The notes beneath the pieces were generated by a model. It was not told where the DNA came from and did no database searches. It worked only from the letters and a program-made list of their open reading frames with translations. From NCBI GenBank assembly GCA_027491255.1, contig JAIXWM010000008.1:1-64000 (forward strand): DNA of 64,000 nucleotides, given 5' to 3'. The DNA comes from Rubrivivax sp. GTDB lineage: Bacteria; Pseudomonadota; Gammaproteobacteria; Burkholderiales; Burkholderiaceae_C. Positions 15,750 to 24,227 of the stretch are shown here, piece by piece. Position 1 is the stretch's first letter. Every line of letters begins with the position of its first letter. Both the position numbers and the translations under genes were made by a program.

Positions 15750-16141
15750 CCGCGCCCCGGGGCCTTGCGGGCGGCGGTGGCCTTGCGGCGCGCGGCAGGG
15801 GCGCGGCGGCTGGCGGCGGCGAGTTCGTCCACGGCGGCGGCGGTGGCCTGCGCGGCGCTGTGCTCCAGCGCCCGGAACAGCGCGACCACGCGCTCGCCGA
15901 AGGGCGTCAGCTCGGTGGCGCCGGCGACGTTGCGGCCCGGATGCGTCACCGCCACGGGCTCGTCGAACATCTCGTTCAATGCCGCCAGCAGCTCCCAGGC
16001 GCGCTTGTAGGACATGCCCATCGAGCGCGCCGCCGCGGCCAGCGAACGGCCCTCTCGGATGTGCTCGAGCAGCGCGATCTTGCCCGGGCCGAGCCGGCCG
16101 CCGTCGAGTTCGAAACGCAGGAACAGAGCGGGACGGGGCAT
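15746..16141 (-). CDS. ModE-like HTH regulator without molybdate-binding domain
   Basis: 131 residues. The winged HTH of ModE type is at about 15-75 (GPGKIALLEHIREGRSLAAAARSMGMSYKRAW, read in two parts as ALLEHIREG and AAAARSMGMSYKRAWELL). E. coli ModE has about 260 residues with two MOP domains; those are absent here. The tail is a Lys/Arg/Ala-rich stretch. It converges on modC with a 4-nt overlap. It probably regulates mod genes, sensing molybdate indirectly or through a separate molbindin. Confidence 0.8.
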   Translation of the reverse strand: MPRPALFLRFELDGGRLGPGKIALLEHIREGRSLAAAARSMGMSYKRAWELLAALNEMFDEPVAVTHPGRNVAGATELTPFGERVVALFRALEHSAAQATAAAVDELAAASRRAPAARRKATAARKAPGRG

Positions 16142-16495
16142 CGCGTCGACGGAGAGGGGTGGGCGCGCAGGCGGTCCTGGACGGGTCGCAGTCTAGTGCA
16201 GCGTTTCGAGCCAGGCAGCGCTGCACAAAGCCGATGCAAAGCCGATGGATGAGTAGTCCTGGCCGGGTGCAAATCGTCGCGATGCTCCAGGGCGGCGGGA
16301 GGATTGCAGCGACGCCAGAGTGGCCAGGGGGCGGTGTCGCGCGCACGCACGGCATGCAACGCCGCCCCACCTGCGCACCACCGCCGCGCCCAGGCGACGC
16401 CCGGGCTCGGGCGCGCAGTAAGCCCCACGCCAGCCGCAGGTGATGGAATCTAGGGTTTACACTAATGTGTTGTTCCTGACCGAGGAGGCATTTCC
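16142..16495. other. Gene-free stretch between the ModE-like gene and the thiolase
   Basis: 354 bp. No coding signal that I would support. GAGGAGG at 16482-16488 is the strong ribosome site of the thiolase gene. The less GC-rich 16446-16470 (TAGGGTTTACACTAATGTG) is the likely promoter zone, but no clear paired -35 and -10 boxes can be read. Confidence 0.4.
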
Positions 16496-17680
16496 ATGAG
16501 CAAGCGTGATGTGGTGGTGCTGGGCGCGGCGCGCTCGGCGATCGGTTCTTTCGGTGGCGCCCTGGCCGACATGGAGCCGGCAGAATTGGCCGGCACGGTG
16601 ATGAAGGCGGCGATCGAACGCTCGGGCGTCGACCCCCAGGTGATCAACTACGTCACGGTGGGCAACACCATCCCCACCGAAAGCCGTTTCGCCTACGTCG
16701 CGCGCGTGGCGTCGATCCAGGCCGGGCTGCCCATGGACAGCGTCGCGATGGCGGTCAACCGCCTGTGCTCCTCGGGCCTGCAGGGCATCGTCACGACGGC
16801 GCAGAACATCCTGCTCGGTGACTGCGACTACGGCATCGGCGGCGGCGTCGAGGTCATGAGCCGCGGCGGCTACCTGTCCCCGGCGATGCGCACCGGCGCG
16901 CGCATGGGCGACACCAAGCTGATCGACATGATGGTGGCCACGCTGACCGACCCCTTCGGCGTCGGCCACATGGGCATCACGGCCGAGAACCTGTCGGCCA
17001 AGTGGAACATCACGCGCGAAGACCAGGACGCGCTGGCGGTGGAGTCGCAGCGCCGCGCTGCCGCGGCCATCGCCGAGGGCCGCTTCAAGAGCCAGATCGT
17101 GCCCATCGTCAAGCAGACGAAGAAGGGCGAGGTCGTCTTCGACACCGACGAATACGTCAAGGCCGGCACGACGATGGAGTCGCTGGCCAAGCTCAAGCCG
17201 GCGTTCAAGAAGGACGGCACGGTGACGGCCGGCAACGCCTCGGGCATCAACGACGGCGCGGCTTTCTTCGTGCTGGGTGACGCCGAGACCGCTGCCAAGG
17301 CCGGCTACAAGCCGATGGCGCGGCTGGTGTCCTACGCCGTGGCCGGGGTGCCGAACGACGTGATGGGCGAAGGCCCGATCCCGGCGTCGAAGCTGGCGCT
17401 GAAGAAGGGCGGGCTGACGCTGGACCAGATGGACGTGATCGAGTCCAACGAGGCCTTCGCGGCGCAGGCCATCGCGGTCGCGCGCGGCCTGGGGCTGGAC
17501 ATGAGCAAGACCAACCCCAACGGCGGCGCCATCGCGCTGGGTCACCCGATCGGCTGCTCGGGCGCCTTCATCGCCACGAAGGCGATCTACGAACTGCACC
17601 GCACCGGCGGCCGCTACGCGCTGGTGACGATGTGCATCGGCGGCGGCCAGGGCATCGCCGCGGTGTTCGAGCGCGTCTGA
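16496..17680 (+). CDS. Acetyl-CoA C-acyltransferase (thiolase, BktB type)
   Basis: 394 residues, the usual thiolase length, preceded by GAGGAGG 7 nt from the ATG. The nucleophilic Cys is in NRLCSSGLQG near residue 90. The C-terminal catalytic His and Cys lie in GGAIALGHPIGCSG and CIGGGQG. Extended similarity to BktB of Cupriavidus (VNRLCSSGLQ, HMGITAENLSAKW, RYALVTMCIGGGQGIAAVFE) suggests condensation or thiolysis of acetyl- and 3-ketoacyl-CoA, in polyhydroxyalkanoate or fatty-acid metabolism. No phaB or phaC gene is adjacent. Confidence 0.92.
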   Translation: MSKRDVVVLGAARSAIGSFGGALADMEPAELAGTVMKAAIERSGVDPQVINYVTVGNTIPTESRFAYVARVASIQAGLPMDSVAMAVNRLCSSGLQGIVTTAQNILLGDCDYGIGGGVEVMSRGGYLSPAMRTGARMGDTKLIDMMVATLTDPFGVGHMGITAENLSAKWNITREDQDALAVESQRRAAAAIAEGRFKSQIVPIVKQTKKGEVVFDTDEYVKAGTTMESLAKLKPAFKKDGTVTAGNASGINDGAAFFVLGDAETAAKAGYKPMARLVSYAVAGVPNDVMGEGPIPASKLALKKGGLTLDQMDVIESNEAFAAQAIAVARGLGLDMSKTNPNGGAIALGHPIGCSGAFIATKAIYELHRTGGRYALVTMCIGGGQGIAAVFERV

Positions 17681-17698
17681 GGCTGGGCGCCCGCCCCC

Positions 17699-18397
17699 TC
17701 ACTCCCGCGGCACCCAGCCGGCGTCGCTGAGCGCCAGCAGCGGGCTGTCGAAGACGCCGGTCACGCGCGCAGCGCGGTCGGGGCCGAGGGCGCGCTCCCA
17801 GCGCCGGCCCTGGCGCATCAGCACGCCCGCCCCGGCCACAGCGGCGCCGCACTGCTCGAGCAGGGTCCACGCGCTGCCCAGCGTGGTGCCGGTGCTCACC
17901 GCATCGTCGACGATCACGACGCGGCGGCCGCGCAGCAGCGGCAGGAGGTTCGGGTCCAGGTACAGACGCTTGCCCGGCTGCGGCGAGGTGATCGACTGCA
18001 CGGGCACCGACCAGGCTTCGTCGTACCAGTACTTGCGCGAATAGCCCATCGGCGCGTAGCGCGTGTGGCCGAGTGCGCGCGCCACCAGCGGCGCGACCGC
18101 CAGGCCGAGTGTGGGCAGGCCGACGACGAGATCGGCCTGCAGCGGCCGCAGCGTCTGCGCCAGCATCGCCGACAGCGCGTCGACCACGTCCAGCGCCGCG
18201 TGGTTGCAGATCAGCGAGGCCACAGCGTGCCGCGGTTCGGCGGCCAGCGCGCGGATCGGCAGCACGAGGAAGCGGCCGTCGGGCAGCGGCACCGGCACGC
18301 CGAGGCGCCACGGCGGCCCCTGCAGGCCGGCGGCTTCGTCGGCGCCGATCAGCGTCTGCCAGTAGTCGGTGGTGGCTTCGGTGTGCGGGGCGGGCAT
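17699..18397 (-). CDS. Phosphoribosyltransferase-family protein
   Basis: 232 residues from ATG 18397. RRVVIVDDAVSTGTTLGSAW is the PRPP-binding motif of type I phosphoribosyltransferases, and DLVVGLPTLGLAVAPLVARALG is the preceding PPi-loop region. It is longer at the N-terminus than adenine or orotate enzymes and its acceptor base is unknown. It converges on the thiolase with an 18-bp gap. Confidence 0.85.
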   Translation of the reverse strand: MPAPHTEATTDYWQTLIGADEAAGLQGPPWRLGVPVPLPDGRFLVLPIRALAAEPRHAVASLICNHAALDVVDALSAMLAQTLRPLQADLVVGLPTLGLAVAPLVARALGHTRYAPMGYSRKYWYDEAWSVPVQSITSPQPGKRLYLDPNLLPLLRGRRVVIVDDAVSTGTTLGSAWTLLEQCGAAVAGAGVLMRQGRRWERALGPDRAARVTGVFDSPLLALSDAGWVPRE

Positions 18398-18596
18398 GGT
18401 GGGAGCGGGGCTGGACAGGTGGGAGCGCGCGGCGCTGGCCGGCGGTGCGGGTCTGGCGGGTGGGGTCGGCTGGCGGCGGCCCTGCGAGCAGCCGGGTCCG
18501 GGCGCAGCCGCGAGAATCCGGCATCGTCGGTTTGACCGCACGCCGCGCGTCAGGCTGCCGTTCCCCTGCCGCCACCCCTGCTCCGGAGCGCCCGCC

Positions 18597-19175
18597 ATGA
18601 CCCTGCTGATCCTCGGCCTCGTGATCTTCCTCGGCGCGCACTCCACGCGCATCTTCGCCGAAAGCTGGCGCGGCGCGCAGATCGCGCGCCTGGGCGCCAA
18701 CGGCTGGAAGGGCCTGTACTCGGTCGCCTCGCTCATCGGCTTCGTGCTGCTGGTCTGGGGCTACGGCATCGCGCGGCAGGAACCGGTGCCGCTGTGGACG
18801 CCGTCGATGGGCCTGCGCCACCTGGCGTCGCTGCTGACGCTGGTGGCCTTCGTCTTCCTGGCCGCGGCCTACGTGCCGCGCAACGCGATCAAGGCGCGGC
18901 TGCACCACCCGATGACGCTGGGCGTCAAGGTCTGGGCGCTGTCGCACCTGCTGGCCAACCATACGCTGGCCGACGTGCTGCTGTTCGGCGGCTTCCTGCT
19001 GTGGTCGGTGCTGTGCTTCCGCGCCGCCCGCGCGCGCGACCGCTCGGCCGGCACCGTCTACCCGGCCGGCACGTCAGCGGGCACGGCGATCACGGTGGCT
19101 GCCGGCCTGGGCGCCTGGCTGGTCTTCGCGATGTGGCTGCACGGGCCGCTGATCGGGGTGCGGCCCTTCGGCTGA
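18597..19175 (+). CDS. NnrU family membrane protein
   Basis: 192 residues from ATG 18597, with CCGGAG upstream. It has about five hydrophobic helices. LGAHSTRIFAESWR, RHPMTLGVK-like HHPMTLGVKVWALSHLLAN and the DVLLFGGFLLWSVLCF segment match the NnrU/MAPEG-like family, whose founders are linked to nitric oxide reductase and denitrification. No nor or nir genes are in the window. It is divergent from the phosphoribosyltransferase. Confidence 0.85.
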   Translation: MTLLILGLVIFLGAHSTRIFAESWRGAQIARLGANGWKGLYSVASLIGFVLLVWGYGIARQEPVPLWTPSMGLRHLASLLTLVAFVFLAAAYVPRNAIKARLHHPMTLGVKVWALSHLLANHTLADVLLFGGFLLWSVLCFRAARARDRSAGTVYPAGTSAGTAITVAAGLGAWLVFAMWLHGPLIGVRPFG

Positions 19176-19235
19176 GCGGGAGGGCGGGCACCGCTGCTCG
19201 CTGCGGTTCAGGCCATGCCTCTGTGCCTCTCAGTG

Positions 19236-19544
19236 CTAGTCCTCTTCGCGCCGGTGACGGACGGCCAGGATCACGACGGGTGAGGCACTCGCCATCTCGC
19301 AGAGCGCAACGTAGCCGGTCGCGTCGAAGGGGATGATCCCCTCTCGAAGCGTGGATCGCGTTCCCGCCTTTCTGAAGCTGTAGGGCGTTCGGGCCAACTG
19401 CGAGAAGACGGCAGATCGGATGGCCTCGACCGCTTCGGCAGCGCGGTCGAGATCGTCGACCATCGCCGCGCGGTCGAGAAGGAAGTCGAGCAAGCGCCCC
19501 AGGTCCTCTTCAGCCTCCAGGCTGAATCTGACTTCGAAGGTCAC
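19236..19544 (-). CDS. RelE/ParE-family toxin
   Basis: About 102 residues from GTG 19544, with GAAGG 11 nt upstream; an upstream in-frame start at 19625 would add 27 poor-looking residues. FEVRFSLEAEEDLGRLLDFLLDRA and the C-terminal VVILAVRHRREED follow the ParE fold: N-terminal helical hairpin, then strands ending in an I-L-x-V-x-H-x-R motif. ParE toxins target DNA gyrase and RelE toxins the ribosome. The GTG overlaps the TGA of a reading frame that looks like an antitoxin tail, as in a normal antitoxin-toxin operon. Confidence 0.7.
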   Translation of the reverse strand: MTFEVRFSLEAEEDLGRLLDFLLDRAAMVDDLDRAAEAVEAIRSAVFSQLARTPYSFRKAGTRSTLREGIIPFDATGYVALCEMASASPVVILAVRHRREED

Positions 19545-19720
19545 GGGCGCAGTTGCCTTCGCCTGGCGTCCAGCTTGTCCTGCAGTCCACTCCGGCAAGA
19601 ACCGCTTCCGCCGCGACGGACTCACCCGTGCGCTGGTACCGTTGCCAGCGCCTGCTCGCCACGTTCGTGGAAGTTCGCCAGCACAGGGCGGAACTCGACT
19701 CTTGGCGCTACGCTGGCCCG
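19541..19720 (-). pseudogene. Frame-broken antitoxin remnant upstream of the ParE-like toxin
   Basis: Three minus-strand frames in succession give antitoxin-like pieces: EFRPVLANFHERGEQAL, then RWQRYQRTGESVAAEAVLA, then LQDKLDARRRQLRP with a TGA overlapping the toxin GTG. The middle piece resembles the YQRTG-type motif seen in antitoxins of ParE pairs. Two frame changes, at about 19650 and 19595, are needed to join them. The antitoxin is therefore either inactivated or the sequence has errors there. Nothing else is visible up to 19858. Confidence 0.35.
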
Positions 19721-19858
19721 GCGCGGACGGTCACGGCCCGGCGCCGCCGCGCGCGGACCAGGGATCGGCAGGCGCCGGGTTGTGCAGGAAGCGTTCCTCG
19801 GCCAGGGATTCGAGCACTCGAGCTTCTCGCCGAAGAACAGCGCAGACCCTCCGGGGCC

Positions 19859-20662
19859 TCAGGGCCGAGGCGACATGCCGTGAGGAGCGTGCAATGGTCC
19901 GGGCTTCGGCACCGCATGTGGCGGTGCACCGTGCGCGCCTTGGGTGTGCATCTCGGTGCGCGCATACGCGAACACCTGTTCTGCATGCGCGCGCCAGTCG
20001 CGGGTCAGGTCGCCCCACTGGACGGCGTTGATGCGGCCGAGGACTTCAGGCTTGACCGCGCCAGGGCGCATGACGATGGCCTCGCCTTCGTCGATCTTGA
20101 GGCCCAACGCCATCAGCGTAGACAGCAGGTGGCCGACGAGCACGGTGTTGGCCCCTGGTTCGGGCACGCGGTTGCTCAGGCGCCAGAAGTGATCGACCGT
20201 GGCGTTCATCCGGGTGACGTCGATCGCGAGCGCAGGCTCGGCCTGCGCTCGGCCGAAGGCCAGCCGGGCCGTCTCCATCGTCCGGCACCATGGGCTGGCC
20301 AGCACAAGCCCGACGCGGATCCCGAGGGTCTTGAACGCATCGCCCATCTCCTCGCTCAGGAGGCGTCCGGCTCGCCCCAGGTTGCGCTGTCGAGCGCAGT
20401 CGTCTGCAGCAAAGGGGGCCTGATCGATGCCGTCGTGGGCTGTCTTGGCGTGGCGCAGGAAGATGACGAGACCGCCCTGGCGCAACTGCTCGGTCAGCAG
20501 GTAGACCTGCGGCGGCGCATGCAGTGGCGAGGCATGCCCGTGGGGGTTCGCGGCCGCAGCGTGATGGCGGTGCGGGTGCGGCTCGCCGGCAGGCTGCGCC
20601 CAGGCCCGCAGGCACAGGCTCGCCAGACCGACAGCCACGAGAAGCGAGAGGGAAGGCTTCAT
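19859..20662 (-). CDS. Histidine phosphatase superfamily protein, exported, His-rich
   Basis: 267 residues from ATG 20662, with GGAG 8 nt upstream. The signal peptide ends ASLCLRAWA. The catalytic LRHAKT holds Arg70-His71, with SPWCRTMETA and VLVGHLLS (His178) completing the phosphoglycerate-mutase-like site. A His-rich stretch at residues 29-48 and further His residues at the C-terminus suggest metal binding. It lies 29 bp after a PCuAC copper chaperone gene on the same strand, so a copper-linked periplasmic role is possible. Substrate unknown. Confidence 0.82.
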   Translation of the reverse strand: MKPSLSLLVAVGLASLCLRAWAQPAGEPHPHRHHAAAANPHGHASPLHAPPQVYLLTEQLRQGGLVIFLRHAKTAHDGIDQAPFAADDCARQRNLGRAGRLLSEEMGDAFKTLGIRVGLVLASPWCRTMETARLAFGRAQAEPALAIDVTRMNATVDHFWRLSNRVPEPGANTVLVGHLLSTLMALGLKIDEGEAIVMRPGAVKPEVLGRINAVQWGDLTRDWRAHAEQVFAYARTEMHTQGAHGAPPHAVPKPGPLHAPHGMSPRP

Positions 20663-20691
20663 GGGGAGGCTCCAGTTCATTCGACAACCGC

Positions 20692-21210
20692 TCAATGCTT
20701 GTGCTCGTGTGCCGCTGCCGCGTCGCGCGGCTGCTGCACCCAGACCATGACCTCGCGCTCGCCGGCTTTCTCGAAGCGCAGGGTCAAGGGGAAGCGGTCG
20801 CCGTCCTTCAGCGGCGCCCGCAGGCCGATCAGCATCAGGTGGTGCTCGCCGCCGTGGCGTAACGGCACCTCGCCCTTGGCCGGGACGGTGATGCCGTCGA
20901 TGGCGCGCATGCGCATGACGTTTTGCGCGTCGACGACGCTGCGGTGGATCTCCACCGTGCGTGCGGCCGGTGTGCTGGCGCCGACCAGGCGGTCTGGCTG
21001 GTCGCCGGTGTTGCGGATGCCGCGCAGATACGCCGCCCCGGTGCTGGCGCCTGGCGGCGTGGGTGTGGCGTAGGGGTGGTCAATGCGCAGCGGGCCGATG
21101 TCGAAGCCGTGGGCCGAGGCCGACGGCGCAGACAGGGCCCACATCGTGGCGCTCGATGCGCCGGCCAGTGCCGCGGCGAAGGCGCGTCGGGTGATGAAGG
21201 GGATGGACAT
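20692..21210 (-). CDS. PCuAC-family copper chaperone
   Basis: 172 residues from ATG 21210. The Tat-like signal (TRRAFAAALAGASSATMWAL) ends at SASA. The copper-binding pattern is visible as VEIHRSVVDAQNVMRMR and, downstream, HGGEHHLMLIGL, with a His/Met-rich layout and a C-terminal HEHKH. PCuAC proteins deliver Cu(I) to the CuA or CuB site of cytochrome oxidase. It is the middle gene of a copper-linked minus-strand set. Confidence 0.88.
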   Translation of the reverse strand: MSIPFITRRAFAAALAGASSATMWALSAPSASAHGFDIGPLRIDHPYATPTPPGASTGAAYLRGIRNTGDQPDRLVGASTPAARTVEIHRSVVDAQNVMRMRAIDGITVPAKGEVPLRHGGEHHLMLIGLRAPLKDGDRFPLTLRFEKAGEREVMVWVQQPRDAAAAHEHKH

Positions 21211-21487
21211 AGGGGTTCTCCTGGGACGGGGCGCGGCGGCCGCAAGTCCGGCCGGGCGCGCCATGCAGGGCCCGACAACGTGATGCGGGCCACAGGCGAG
21301 GGAAGGCGTGCGCTGAAATGGCGCGAGGCCCAGACCCGGTGCGCTTCAGCCTCTCAGGCGCCCAGTCCACAGGGGGCCGGGCCGGACATGGGCGTGGCGC
21401 ATCGGCGCTGCGCTGCGCGCGATGGCGCCGCGGGCAGGCACGGCTGCGCCCGAAGGCGCGACCGCGCTGCGCGCGACTCTGCGTGCG

Positions 21488-21877
21488 TCAGGAGGAAGAG
21501 GGTGGGCCCCGTGGCTGCGCGGCTCGCCAGGCGTGGGCGGTGCGCGGCGCGGTGAAGAAGCGCTCGGGTGCGCCTTCGGCAGGGCCTGCCGGCAGCGTCA
21601 TGCCCGCGCGGGCGGGCGGCGGAGCCATGCCGTGGCCGGCGAGGTGGCAGAAGGGGCAGTGCTCGAAAGCCGAGGTGATGGCGTGCCCCGGCTCTGCCGG
21701 CGAGGACCCCGTGGCGCCATGGACCGGGACCCAGCGCGAGCCCTGCGCCGTGCAGACCTCGGCCCAGGCCGACGAGCCCGAAGCCCATGCCAGCGCATGC
21801 GAGAAGGCGGGCGCCACGGCACCGAAGGTGACCGCAAGCGCGACCCACCACAGGGCCAGACGACGGCGCAAGCTCAT
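21488..21877 (-). CDS. DUF2946-family protein with CPFC motif
   Basis: 129 residues from ATG 21877; a GTG two codons earlier is also possible. It has an N-terminal membrane or signal segment (LALWWVALAVTFGAVAPAF), then EHCPFCHLAGHG and a C-terminal RAAQPRGPPSSS, the usual end of DUF2946 proteins. These are small membrane-linked proteins often found next to copper and TonB genes. It is 277 bp upstream of the PCuAC gene on the same strand. Function unknown; the CxxC suggests metal or thiol chemistry. Confidence 0.75.
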   Translation of the reverse strand: MSLRRRLALWWVALAVTFGAVAPAFSHALAWASGSSAWAEVCTAQGSRWVPVHGATGSSPAEPGHAITSAFEHCPFCHLAGHGMAPPPARAGMTLPAGPAEGAPERFFTAPRTAHAWRAAQPRGPPSSS

Positions 21878-21912
21878 GTCCACAGGACCAGTTTAGCCCC
21901 CGCCTCACCTTC

Positions 21913-22797
21913 TCAGGCCAGCCGGCCCGCCCGGTAGTCTTCGACGGCCTGGTAGATCTCGTCGTTCGTGTTCATCACGAAGGGCCCGTACTGCGCGATC
22001 GGCTCGTTCAGCGGCTGGCCGGCGATGAGGATGGCGCAAGCGCCCTTCGGCCCGGCCTGCAGCGCGACGCCGTCGCTGCCGGGCGTGTTGGCCAGCAGCG
22101 CCATGCGCTGGCGCGGCACCTCGGTGCCGGCGATCGCCAGCGCGCCGCGGTAGACGTAGACGAAGGCGTTGTGGGCGGCCGGCAGCGGCTGCGCGAACAT
22201 GGCGCCGGGCTCGAGGTGCAGGTCGAGGTAGGTGGGCGCGGTGGCATCGCGCTGCATCGCGCCCGCCACCCCCAGCGCCTGGCCGGCGATGACGCGCACC
22301 GTCACGCCCGGGGCGCGCGCCTCGGGGATCTCGCCCGTCGGGATGTCGCGGTACCAGGGCGCGCACATCTTGTCGCGCGCCGGCAGGTTCAGCCAGAGCT
22401 GGAAGCCTTCCATGCGGCCTTCCTCCTGCTCGGGCATCTCGCTGTGGATCACGCCGCGGCCGGCGGTCATCCACTGCACGCCGCCGCCGGTCAGCAGGCC
22501 CTCGTTGCCGGCCGAATCGCGATGGCGCATCCGGCCCTCGAGCATGTAGGTCACGGTCTCGAAGCCGCGGTGCGGGTGGTCGGGGAAGCCGGCGATGTAG
22601 TCGCCGGCGCGGTCGCTGCCGAAGGCGTCGAGCATCAGGAAGGGGTCGAGCCGGCGCTGAAGGTTGTGCGTGAGCACGCGCACGAGCTTGACGCCGGCGC
22701 CGTCGCTGGTGGGCTGGCCGGCGACCAAGCGCTCGACGGCGCGCGGGCGGTGCAGGGCGGGTGGGACGGTCACGGTGGGCTGGGGCAGGGTGTCCAT
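21913..22797 (-). CDS. Pirin family protein
   Basis: 294 residues from ATG 22797. Bicupin architecture. FPDHPHRGFETVTYMLEG carries the metal-binding His pair, and MRHRDSAGNEGLLTGGGVQWMTAGRGVIHSE holds the third His and the Glu. Pirins bind Fe and act as redox-sensing cofactors or quercetinase-like enzymes. It is separated by a few bases from the first MITE-like element, which may carry its promoter. Confidence 0.9.
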   Translation of the reverse strand: MDTLPQPTVTVPPALHRPRAVERLVAGQPTSDGAGVKLVRVLTHNLQRRLDPFLMLDAFGSDRAGDYIAGFPDHPHRGFETVTYMLEGRMRHRDSAGNEGLLTGGGVQWMTAGRGVIHSEMPEQEEGRMEGFQLWLNLPARDKMCAPWYRDIPTGEIPEARAPGVTVRVIAGQALGVAGAMQRDATAPTYLDLHLEPGAMFAQPLPAAHNAFVYVYRGALAIAGTEVPRQRMALLANTPGSDGVALQAGPKGACAILIAGQPLNEPIAQYGPFVMNTNDEIYQAVEDYRAGRLA

Positions 22798-22811
22798 GGC
22801 GCAATGATCCT

Positions 22812-23051
22812 GGATTTGGCAGTGGGGCGCACCCGAGCAGGCTGTCCGGGCTGTCACCCGCCGCGCCGGCAAGACGCGAACCGCAGCCATGGCCTGTGCC
22901 ATGGCAAGGAGTCGCACCGCCGCCCGCATGGCCGAGGGCCGCTCGACCGGGTGTGCAGCGCGATCGCCCTTCTGGTGAGGCCGGTCGCGGCCGCCATCAT
23001 GCGGCCCGGCAAGCACTTGCTCGCGGAAGAAAGCGGTCAACTGTCGGGCTC
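22812..23051. mobile_element. MITE-like element, copy 1
   Basis: About 240 bp with clear direct similarity to 26075-26305 over the whole length. Shared blocks include CAGCCATGGCCTGTGCCATGG and CACTTGCTCGCGGAAGAAAG. The ends are degenerate here (GGATTTGGCAGT against ACTGTCGGGCTC) but form a perfect 12-bp inverted repeat in the other copy. No transposase frame is present. It fills most of the 403-bp gap between pirin and the quinone reductase; 23052-23200 shows nothing. Confidence 0.6.
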
Positions 23052-23200
23052 GGGATCATCCCAGATCCCGCGGTCGGTTCGCTGCCTTGCGGGCGCGGAT
23101 GGTCTTTCGGCCTGACGAGGCTTGCCGCGACCGGCAGCCCCACGCGGGCGAGATCGCTGCCCGGCCGGTCCAGATGGCGGCGCCCACCGCGGGAGCGTCT

Positions 23201-24202
23201 TCAGCCGGCCTGCGCCGCAGGCAACTGGACGACGAGGTTGCCCACGAGCTGACCGGACTCGACCGCCTCGTGGGCTTCGACGATGTCCGCCAGCCCGACA
23301 CGGCGCGCGATCTGGTGCTGCAGCAGGCCGTCTTCAAGCAGGCCGCGCAGGCAGGCCTCGGCGGCGGCGCGGTCTGCCGGTGCCAGGTTGTAGACGATGA
23401 AGAAGTGCCACGACAGGTTCTTCACGATCTGGGCGTGGAAGGACAGCTCGAGCTGGGGCCGGCCACTGCCGTAGACGACGGCGCAGCCGCCGGGCCGCAG
23501 GATCTCGGCGTCGACCGCGCCGTTGGCCGCGGCATCGACCTCGATCACCCGGTCCACGCCCTCGCCCCCGGTGAGCTCGGCCACGCGCGCGGCCAGGGGC
23601 TGCGCCCGGTAGTCGACGGTCGCGTGCGCTCCTGCGGCGCGCGCGATCTCGGCCTTGGCCGGTGAGCTCACGCTGGCGATGACCTGTCGCGCGCCCAGCA
23701 GCCGTGCGAACTGCACCGCGTAGTGGCCCACCGCCCCGGCGCCGCCGGCCACCAGCACGCGCTGGCCGGCCACGCCGCCCCAGCCGCGCACTGCATGCAG
23801 GGCGGTCAGGGCGGGGATGCCGAAGCAGGCACCGGCCTCCAGAGGCACGCCGTCGGGCAGGTCCACCGCCTGCGCCGAGGGCAGCGCGATGCACTCGGCG
23901 GCCGTGCCGTCACCGCGGCCCCAGGCGCCGTTCCAGATCCACACGCGCCGGCCGACGCGTGACGCCGGCACCCCGGCGCCCACGGCCTCGACGATGCCCG
24001 CGCCGTCGCTGTGCGGGATCACGCGCGCGAAGGGCATGCCGCGGCCGCGCAGGTTTGCGCGCGTCTTGACGTCCGACGGGTTGACGCCCGACCAGTGCAG
24101 GCGGACCCGAACCTCGCCCGGCCCCGGCTCGGGTTCGGGCAGGTCGGCGATCTGCAGCACCTCACGTGCGGCGCCGGTGCGGGTGTAGAAGGCAGCTTTC
24201 AT
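23201..24202 (-). CDS. NADPH:quinone reductase-type zinc-free alcohol dehydrogenase
   Basis: 333 residues. GroES-like N-terminus (GEVRVRLHWSGVNPSDVKTRA) and a Rossmann domain with VLVAGGAGAVGHYAVQFARLLGA, the NADPH site. The catalytic-zinc Cys/His ligands of true alcohol dehydrogenases are absent, as in quinone oxidoreductases. It ends the minus-strand run alpha subunit, beta subunit, reductase (25 nt after the beta gene), so it may act on a quinone or enone made in the same ring-oxidation pathway. Confidence 0.87.
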   Translation of the reverse strand: MKAAFYTRTGAAREVLQIADLPEPEPGPGEVRVRLHWSGVNPSDVKTRANLRGRGMPFARVIPHSDGAGIVEAVGAGVPASRVGRRVWIWNGAWGRGDGTAAECIALPSAQAVDLPDGVPLEAGACFGIPALTALHAVRGWGGVAGQRVLVAGGAGAVGHYAVQFARLLGARQVIASVSSPAKAEIARAAGAHATVDYRAQPLAARVAELTGGEGVDRVIEVDAAANGAVDAEILRPGGCAVVYGSGRPQLELSFHAQIVKNLSWHFFIVYNLAPADRAAAEACLRGLLEDGLLQHQIARRVGLADIVEAHEAVESGQLVGNLVVQLPAAQAG

Positions 24203-24227
24203 GTTCGGCGGGGGTGGTCGGGAGGGT

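Noticed and set aside
12961..16370. Long minus-strand open frames of 657 and 607 codons
   Set aside because: They are shadows of modA, modB and modC, which have clear motifs on the other strand.
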